NCBI GenBank assembly: GCA_900546895.1
Contig: UREO01000075.1
Location: 1-11,103 of the forward strand
Source of the DNA: an uncultured Oscillospiraceae bacterium
Lineage (GTDB): Bacteria > Bacillota > Clostridia > Oscillospirales > Acutalibacteraceae
DNA length: 11,103 nt
Reading direction: 5' to 3'
A program made the position numbers and the translations under genes. Shown here in pieces: positions 6,456 to 11,103 of the stretch (position 1 is its first letter; each line of letters opens with the position of its first letter). The notes beneath the pieces were generated by a model that worked only from the letters and a program-made list of their open reading frames with translations, was not told where the DNA came from and did no database searches.

Positions 6456-7763
6456 ATGCGGAGTGTGGAATTGCATCAAATGAACCGCGGCGAATGCGTT
6501 GTGCTGCGCGGGGCGGACAAAAACATTCTGATGGCGGACTGTGGGGAAACGGCTTTCGGCGGTGTTTCCGGCCTGATGAAGCGGTACGCGGGCATGACGT
6601 CCCGCAGCTTCCTGCTGACCCACTATCATGACGACGGGCTGCGGGCGCTGGACCGGATTCTCAGGGTCAATCCAAACTATTTTCACAGGATTTATCTGCC
6701 GGTCTCTCCCTGCGATAAAAAGGGAAAACCTCTGATGCTGGAATTTGCGCTGTTTGCGCATGTGTTCCAAAAAGAGGAGGAAGAAATTTTTGACCTGAGC
6801 ACCGCCGTGCTGAGGCTTTTTCCGGTTCTCGCGGCGAAAACAGGGGCGGACCGTATTTTCCCTTTACAGGCGGACCGGAGTTTTCGCTTCGACAAAGTGG
6901 ACTATGACGTGCTGTGGCCCGCTGTACAGGCATTCCCGTTTACAGACCTTTTTTCATCGGCGGTTGAAAGGATGAACGTCTGTCTGTCCTCGCCGTTCCT
7001 GCCCGCGGCGGCGCAGGAATTTCTGCGCCTGAAGGAGCAGTTTTGCACCGCGTACGCGGCCTGCTGCCGCACTTCGCCGGTGGAACAGGCAAACGTCGGC
7101 CGCATGGCGGAACTGTATGACAGGATCGAAAAGCTCGCTCCGCGGCTGCGGGAGCTGCCCGCCGCGCAGGATATCGCGGAAATTCTCGGCCGCCCGACCA
7201 CACGGGCCGCATACGGGTTTGAATGCCGCGCGTCGGGCGTGATCTTCCATAACCGGCGCAGGAGCGAGGCCAGCACCGACGACATCCTGATGACCGGCGC
7301 GGCGGAGCCCGAAAGCATGGACGCGGTGTCCGGCCGGCTTTACGACGGCTATTACATCTTAAAGGCGCCCCAGCACGGCGTTTCCCGCGCGTGGAGCCAT
7401 ATTTTCGGGGAAATCAGCGCTTCGCATATTTTAATGACCCATGGGAATCCTATGGAAAATGAATCCATTGCAAGTGAATATATTGATCTGCCCGCCATCC
7501 GTCACTGTACGGACTGTACCGGCTGCCCGTGGGTGCAGAGCAGCGGGTGTTCCTGTAACCGGCTGAGCTGCTGTTACGAGCTGTCTCCCCCCGGGCTGAC
7601 GATTAAATGCCCCTGCTGCCGGGACCCGGAAGCTGTCGCCCCGGGCGCGGCGGAGGGAGCCGGCAAGCACCATCCGCATGATCCGCCCTGCGGGATTCTG
7701 GTGATTTCTCCCGCCCGCGCGCCTTCGTGCCTGTGTGACGGAAAACCAGCAAATATTAACTGA
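6456..7763 (+). CDS. ComEC-type metallo-beta-lactamase-fold protein with altered metal site and Cys-rich tail
   Basis: The 435-residue product shows the order of motifs of the MBL domain found in ComEC/Rec2: a strand ending ILMADCGE (24-31), THYHDDG (55-61), ILMTGAAE (277-284), ILKAPQHG (301-308) and ILMTHG (325-330). Against the usual HxDADHIGG, TGDAE and HHG, the ligand positions read Gly61, Ala282 and Gln306, while His56, His58, Asp60 and His307 remain. Metal site 2 therefore looks lost, and ordinary two-metal hydrolysis is doubtful. A long helical insertion covers about 100-240. Residues 351-388 contain ten Cys (351, 354, 357, 365, 367, 372, 373, 385, 387, 388), with three more at 412, 425 and 427, suggesting a metal cluster or zinc-binding tail. 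There is no signal peptide or membrane segment. GGAAGG (6443-6448) is 7 bases before the ATG. It is second in an operon with the MORN gene. Fold call good; function unknown. Confidence 0.75.
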   Translation: MRSVELHQMNRGECVVLRGADKNILMADCGETAFGGVSGLMKRYAGMTSRSFLLTHYHDDGLRALDRILRVNPNYFHRIYLPVSPCDKKGKPLMLEFALFAHVFQKEEEEIFDLSTAVLRLFPVLAAKTGADRIFPLQADRSFRFDKVDYDVLWPAVQAFPFTDLFSSAVERMNVCLSSPFLPAAAQEFLRLKEQFCTAYAACCRTSPVEQANVGRMAELYDRIEKLAPRLRELPAAQDIAEILGRPTTRAAYGFECRASGVIFHNRRRSEASTDDILMTGAAEPESMDAVSGRLYDGYYILKAPQHGVSRAWSHIFGEISASHILMTHGNPMENESIASEYIDLPAIRHCTDCTGCPWVQSSGCSCNRLSCCYELSPPGLTIKCPCCRDPEAVAPGAAEGAGKHHPHDPPCGILVISPARAPSCLCDGKPANIN

Positions 7764-7904
7764 TTGTGAACAAACTGGAAAATTCCCGTGCATCATTTTC
7801 CTCTTGTTCCAATGTTTTCCATCGTTTTGGGGAAAGATGGCTTGAATACTGGAAAATCTTAAGGCATTGTGCAAATTTTATTGAAAAATATGTCCATTAT
7901 CTAC

Positions 7905-7933
7905 TTGACATTGTTTGCCAAATATCTTATAAT
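7905..7933 (+). promoter_or_regulatory. Perfect-consensus promoter of the exported-protein gene
   Basis: The -35 is TTGACA (7905-7910), the -10 is TATAAT (7928-7933) and the spacer is 17 bases, a full match to the vegetative consensus. The predicted start is A7940, giving a leader of about 177 bases before ATG 8117. With the AAGGAGG ribosome site and the strong terminator, it indicates high expression unless repressed or attenuated. Confidence 0.88.
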
Positions 7934-7945
7934 CCAATTAAACAT

Positions 7946-8035
7946 ATGAGTGGTAGTTGCGGTTGCGGCTATGTCAAACGCATCATTGGCAGAGTGTACC
8001 GCAAAATTGCTGCAAGTCAGGGGAGAAAATCTTAA
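7946..8035 (+). CDS. Possible 29-residue basic leader peptide
   Basis: An ATG six bases after the predicted transcript start opens a 29-codon ORF ending TAA at 8033-8035. The peptide starts MSGSCGCGYV and continues as a strongly cationic stretch with seven Lys/Arg and no Asp or Glu. There is no Shine-Dalgarno site, so translation would have to be nearly leaderless. It overlaps the possible leader hairpin (7957-8004), so translation and folding could compete. It may equally be a chance ORF. It matches no peptide family I can name. Confidence 0.22.
   Translation: MSGSCGCGYVKRIIGRVYRKIAASQGRKS
7957..8004 (+). promoter_or_regulatory. Possible RNA hairpin in the mRNA leader
   Basis: TTGCGGT (7957-7963) is a perfect 7-base partner of ACCGCAA (7998-8004). 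A second TTGCGG (7963-7968) can pair with CCGCAA of the same 3' arm, giving two mutually exclusive folds. It lies in the predicted leader of the exported-protein mRNA. It matches no riboswitch class I recognise. Confidence 0.35.
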
Positions 8036-8100
8036 CACCCATGGCGAACATGTATGTTAAATTCTCATAGCACACGCAAATACGCAAAACGAACTATTTT

Positions 8101-8107
8101 AAGGAGG
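8101..8107 (+). promoter_or_regulatory. Strong ribosome binding site fixing the exported-protein start
   Basis: AAGGAGG lies 9 bases before ATG 8117. The longer in-frame start at 8054 has no such site and would put 21 basic residues in front of a complete signal peptide, so 8117 is chosen. Confidence 0.9.
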
Positions 8108-8116
8108 ACAAAAAGG

Positions 8117-10921
8117 ATGAAAAAAATCACAGGAAAAGTGGTTTCTCTTGTGCTTGCATTAGCACTTGTAGTCACCAGCTTTTCGGCAAACTTCGCTTTT
8201 GCTTCTAAGAAGACAATAAGCGGAACAGTTACAGACACGGTAAATGACGATCTTTACCTTGTCAACGGTGATGAAAAAACAGTCGACCTTAAGGCTTGGC
8301 TGAACACTGATTCATCGGATTTTAAACTTGAGACAAAAGATCATGGTGATGTTACAAATGTGGAAATCAAAGCTGTTTCCCATGTCTCCGGTGAAAAGCT
8401 AGTATCTGCATCCATCGATGATGACGATGCAACCTTGAAATTAAAGGGCAAAACTGGTACAGAAGTTATCTCCGTTCTTTATCAGGGCGAATACACCGAT
8501 CCCGATGATGATGACGATACCGAATACACTGTTAAAGGCAGAGCTGATCTGACAGTGCATGTTTATGATGAAGGCGATATCGTATTTGGGGAAGAGAAAG
8601 ATTCTAACTATGTACCCGGCAAAGGACTTGACGATTTTGAGACCTTTGCGATGAATAAGAATGCCGAAAAGAAAATTGGTATTTACAAAGCAGTACAAAG
8701 CGATGGTTCTGATCATGCACTGGCCGATTTCGAGCCGGTTAAACTGGTTACATCAAAAGATGACATTACTTTGTCTGGTACTGATAGTACAGATAATGTG
8801 TATTACTATGAAATGACCAGCGGCGATGATGACGTTCATGTTTTGGACTCGGGCATTTCGGGCAATATTGTTGACATTGATGATATTGGTAACAGTGCAA
8901 ACGCCATTTCTTCTGTACTAGACGTGAGAATTGGCAGACTGAACAGTGATGGAATAAATGATGCGAAAACAGGCAATGTGACAATTAATGTCAAGAAACT
9001 TGTTGATGATGATGAGGATGTGCCAACATACAAGGCGTCCAATGATTCTGATGACAAGTACACTTTGAAAACAAAAGTTGAGAAGAAGATTGATGTTAGC
9101 GCAATTGCTCATTATGCGCCTTCCACCAACTATACCATTGAAAAGACAGATTCAACAACAAAATTAACTGGTGGTTCTTTAACCGCTACAACAGTAAAAG
9201 ACTGCGAAGTTGTTTTCCCGGATGACTATACCGGAAAAGTTTCTGTGAATGAAGATTCTAATGTTAAGAAGATTTCTGGTACGGTTGACATAGTAACTAT
9301 TGGTGATGCAAAGGTCGATTCTATTGACCTTGACAACGGTGATGTTGATATTACTGATGGTAAAGTCGGCGATGTTTCGACGGACGGTACAAAGGGTAAT
9401 GTTGAGGTTACTGGTGGTACAGTCGGAAACATTGATACAACAGATGTTGACAGTGCTGATCAAGGCACAGTTAAGATTGAAGCCGGCACGGTTGGCAACG
9501 TTGATTCTAACGATGAGGTTACCATTGACTCAGACGATGAGGATGAGGCAGTTACCGTTGGCACGATTACGGCTCCGTCGGTAGATGCTTTTGCTGATGA
9601 CGGTGCTCTGACGGTTAAGAGCATCAAATCTTCTGAAGATAATGGCACATTCCTGCTGAAGGGCGATAAGCTGACAATTGGTTCTATTGATCTTGACTAC
9701 TATGACACTACTGTTCAGTTCGGCGATGACGATGATGAATTTGTCGGCAAAATCGCAGCTCCTGAGAATGCAAAGAACGGTTCTATCGAAGTCAATAATG
9801 AGGATACCGATGTTACCGTAAATGGCGCAGTGAATGTTGATTCCATTTCTGTTGACACGGATGCTAAGATTTTCTTTGATAACAGTGTTACTGCCAATTC
9901 TATTGACGGTGATGGTTCTATGAAGATCTATGCTGGTAAACTTTATGTTGGCGAAAGTGCTTCCGGTGTTATCCTGAAGCTGGCAGACACAACTCTTGCA
10001 GCTGGCACAACAGTCTTTAAGGCTGATGAAGATGCTGTAGACGAGGATGATTTTGATACTTTCGGGTTTACTCTTGATAAATCTACTGGCACGGACATTG
10101 ATACTTTTAAGATTAAGTCTCTGTCTTTCGCTGGTCTTGCAATCAATAAGTCTTCTTCCAAGATTGCAAAGGGTTATTCCGAGACCTTCACCGCTTCCGC
10201 TTATCCGAACGGAACATCTCTCCCGGCTGGCGCAACCGTTAAGTGGGAACTTGATGGCGGCAGCGACGATGTCTTTACTTTGACCTCAACCGGCAACACT
10301 GCTAAAGTTGAAGTTACAAGCATTGATGCAGATTTCGCTTCCGAAAACAAGACTACACTGACTGCGACACTGTATGATGAAGACGGCGACGAGATGGACG
10401 ATTATGAGGCGGCTACCTGCGACATTACTGCCCTTACTGTACCGGAAGCTACTTCCGACACAACGAAGGACTTCTCCGTTGCGAAGGGTTCCGCTTATCA
10501 GTTCAAGATTACTTCCACAACTGCTCCGACCTTCACAACCGGTACTTCCGGTGTCTTCTCTGTAGCTCTTGCTTCCAAGAATGGCAATGACTACTTCTAC
10601 AAGATCACCGCAATCGGCAATGTTGGCGCTTCCACAGGCATTTACCTTAACGGCACAAAGCTCCTTGTTGCTACTGTAAAAGCTCCTGCTTTCACAACTG
10701 ACACAACCAAGGACGTTACCGTAAAGGGTGCTTACACTCTTAAGGTTACTGCTGCTGCAACACCGACCTTTGCTATCGGTACTGCAGGTGTCTTCAAAGC
10801 TGAGTTTGTAAAGAAAGTCGGCAACGACTACTTCTACAAAATCACTTCTGTTGGCAAGGCTGGCGCGAAGGCTGGCGTCTATGTAAACGGCGTTAAGACT
10901 TTCGTTGCTACTGTTGGCTAA
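8117..10921 (+). CDS. Large acidic exported surface protein with Ig-like domain and C-terminal repeats
   Basis: The 934-residue product has a Sec signal peptide: MKK start, hydrophobic core about 8-25, likely cleavage after AFA (27-29). The mature part is rich in Asp with DDDDD-type runs (near residues 131-136), suggesting Ca2+ binding or high negative charge. Residues about 384-490 hold short beta-repeats of the form G-T/K-V-G-N/D-V/I, like a beta-solenoid. Residues about 666-776 resemble a bacterial Ig-like (BIG_2-type) domain, followed by two related repeats (781-854 and 862-933). Only two Cys are seen. No LPXTG motif, SLH domain or C-terminal membrane segment is present, so attachment, if any, is unexplained. 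A perfect promoter, AAGGAGG site and strong terminator point to an abundant product, possibly S-layer-like or matrix-forming; that role is inference. Composition is more AT-rich than the preceding gene. Confidence 0.85.
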   Translation: MKKITGKVVSLVLALALVVTSFSANFAFASKKTISGTVTDTVNDDLYLVNGDEKTVDLKAWLNTDSSDFKLETKDHGDVTNVEIKAVSHVSGEKLVSASIDDDDATLKLKGKTGTEVISVLYQGEYTDPDDDDDTEYTVKGRADLTVHVYDEGDIVFGEEKDSNYVPGKGLDDFETFAMNKNAEKKIGIYKAVQSDGSDHALADFEPVKLVTSKDDITLSGTDSTDNVYYYEMTSGDDDVHVLDSGISGNIVDIDDIGNSANAISSVLDVRIGRLNSDGINDAKTGNVTINVKKLVDDDEDVPTYKASNDSDDKYTLKTKVEKKIDVSAIAHYAPSTNYTIEKTDSTTKLTGGSLTATTVKDCEVVFPDDYTGKVSVNEDSNVKKISGTVDIVTIGDAKVDSIDLDNGDVDITDGKVGDVSTDGTKGNVEVTGGTVGNIDTTDVDSADQGTVKIEAGTVGNVDSNDEVTIDSDDEDEAVTVGTITAPSVDAFADDGALTVKSIKSSEDNGTFLLKGDKLTIGSIDLDYYDTTVQFGDDDDEFVGKIAAPENAKNGSIEVNNEDTDVTVNGAVNVDSISVDTDAKIFFDNSVTANSIDGDGSMKIYAGKLYVGESASGVILKLADTTLAAGTTVFKADEDAVDEDDFDTFGFTLDKSTGTDIDTFKIKSLSFAGLAINKSSSKIAKGYSETFTASAYPNGTSLPAGATVKWELDGGSDDVFTLTSTGNTAKVEVTSIDADFASENKTTLTATLYDEDGDEMDDYEAATCDITALTVPEATSDTTKDFSVAKGSAYQFKITSTTAPTFTTGTSGVFSVALASKNGNDYFYKITAIGNVGASTGIYLNGTKLLVATVKAPAFTTDTTKDVTVKGAYTLKVTAAATPTFAIGTAGVFKAEFVKKVGNDYFYKITSVGKAGAKAGVYVNGVKTFVATVG
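10457..10918 (+). repeat. Two related C-terminal repeats, 81 residues apart
   Basis: Residues 781-854 and 862-933 align throughout: both start DTTKD, share PTF, GVF and GNDYFYKIT, then G(I/V)Y(L/V)NG, and end VATV. At DNA level stretches such as GACTACTTCTACAA are identical, so the copies arose by duplication within this lineage or are held by codon bias. Being at the extreme C-terminus, they are candidates for cell-wall or polymer binding. Confidence 0.8.
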
Positions 10922-10994
10922 GTAATCTGATTGCATAGACTCTTTTAATCAAATTATTACTATCTCAACAAAATAAGTATAGTTGTATTTGCGT

Positions 10995-11042
10995 AGCGGC
11001 GGTTTGGGCGAAAGCCCAGGCCGCCGCTTTGTGCTGTTTTTT
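10995..11042 (+). terminator. Strong intrinsic terminator of the exported-protein gene
   Basis: A continuous 15-bp stem (10995-11009 with 11014-11028, two G-U pairs) closes a GAAA tetraloop and is followed by a T-rich run ending TTTTTT. It lies 73 bases after the stop codon. Nothing further could be assigned in 11043-11103. Confidence 0.92.
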
Positions 11043-11103
11043 GAAAAAGGCTCTATAATAAATGTTGGGGTAAAGAATAGAGCTTTGAAAAAAAGAGTAA
11101 AAA

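Larger units (their letters stand above)
7764..8116 (+). promoter_or_regulatory. 353-base gene-free regulatory stretch before the exported-protein gene
   Basis: The first part (7774-7857) holds repeated GGAAAA/TTTTCC boxes: ACTGGAAAAT occurs twice (7774-7783 and 7848-7857), with reverse-orientation TTTTCC at 7796-7801 and 7815-7820. TTTTCCA (7815-7821) and TGGAAAA (7850-7856) are inverted copies, and a CCATC/GATGG hairpin (7819-7840) lies between. The middle holds the main promoter (7905-7933), and the rest (from about 7940) is a transcribed leader with a possible hairpin and a 29-codon ORF. No clear terminator for the upstream operon was found: the 7819-7840 hairpin has no T-tract. Confidence 0.6.

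Noticed and set aside
5640..6770. 376-codon antisense ORF
   Set aside because: It lies opposite the MORN gene and runs into the MBL gene, both with clear domains and ribosome sites; its protein has no recognisable domain and is a shadow of GC-rich coding sequence.
7819..7840. Terminator for the MORN/MBL operon
   Set aside because: The hairpin is short and not followed by a T-tract, so it was described only as part of the regulatory stretch.
7766..8035. 89-codon ORF opened by GTG upstream of the exported-protein gene
   Set aside because: It runs through the perfect promoter at 7905-7933 and has no ribosome site; only its last 29 codons lie downstream of the predicted transcript start and are listed separately at low confidence.
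7940..8040. Cyclic-di-GMP (GEMM) riboswitch in the leader
   Set aside because: CAAAC and CGCAAA occur, but the GAAA tetraloop, its receptor and the conserved core around them are absent.
8054..8116. Longer start for the exported protein
   Set aside because: No ribosome site, and it would add 21 basic residues before a complete signal peptide; AAGGAGG fixes ATG 8117.
10286..10936. 216-codon antisense ORF
   Set aside because: It mirrors the repeat-rich end of the exported-protein gene and has a low-complexity Ser/Asn/Cys composition; no promoter or ribosome site was seen.
11054..11059. TATAAT as a promoter at the right edge
   Set aside because: No -35-like hexamer at 16-18 bases, and the upstream region is the terminator itself; the downstream gene, if any, is out of view.

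Overview
The window looks like chromosomal DNA of a low-to-mid GC Gram-positive, most likely a Clostridia/Oscillospiraceae-type Firmicute. The support is a clostridial-style type IV pilin, strong GGAGG ribosome sites, consensus TTGACA/TATAAT promoters, and a Gram-positive secreted protein with a long Asp-rich mature part. Taxonomy is inferred from style only. No rRNA, tRNA, CRISPR array, transposase or phage gene was seen.

Left block (1-3501), type IV pilus subunits. A small pilin gene (146-580, minus) with a perfect-consensus promoter and a terminator is transcribed away from a three-gene operon on the plus strand (832-3501). That operon encodes a large PilX/GspK-like minor pilin without Glu at +5, then a PilV/GspI-like and a PilW/GspJ-like prepilin, each overlapping the previous gene by a few bases. 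The set resembles a pilus tip complex. No assembly ATPase, platform protein or prepilin peptidase lies in the window. The large pilin gene has an AT-rich core between GC-richer ends, suggesting a swapped or variable display domain.

Middle block (3502-7763), three genes of unknown function. A 451-residue protein with an N-terminal helix-turn-helix has its own extended -10 promoter with an operator-like inverted repeat at the predicted start. A second promoter drives a two-gene unit: a cytoplasmic protein ending in six 24-residue MORN repeats, then a ComEC-type metallo-beta-lactamase-fold protein that appears to have lost part of its metal site and carries a very Cys-rich tail. This pair is the best candidate for something undescribed.

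Right block (7764-11103), a strongly expressed surface or secreted protein. A 353-base gene-free stretch holds GGAAAA/TTTTCC boxes, a second perfect-consensus promoter, a roughly 177-base leader with a possible hairpin and a 29-codon ORF, and an AAGGAGG site. It precedes a 934-residue acidic exported protein with a beta-rich repeat region, an Ig-like domain and two C-terminal repeats, closed by a 15-bp-stem terminator. Pili at one end and an abundant exported protein at the other make this a cell-envelope/surface locus; whether the middle genes serve it is unproven.
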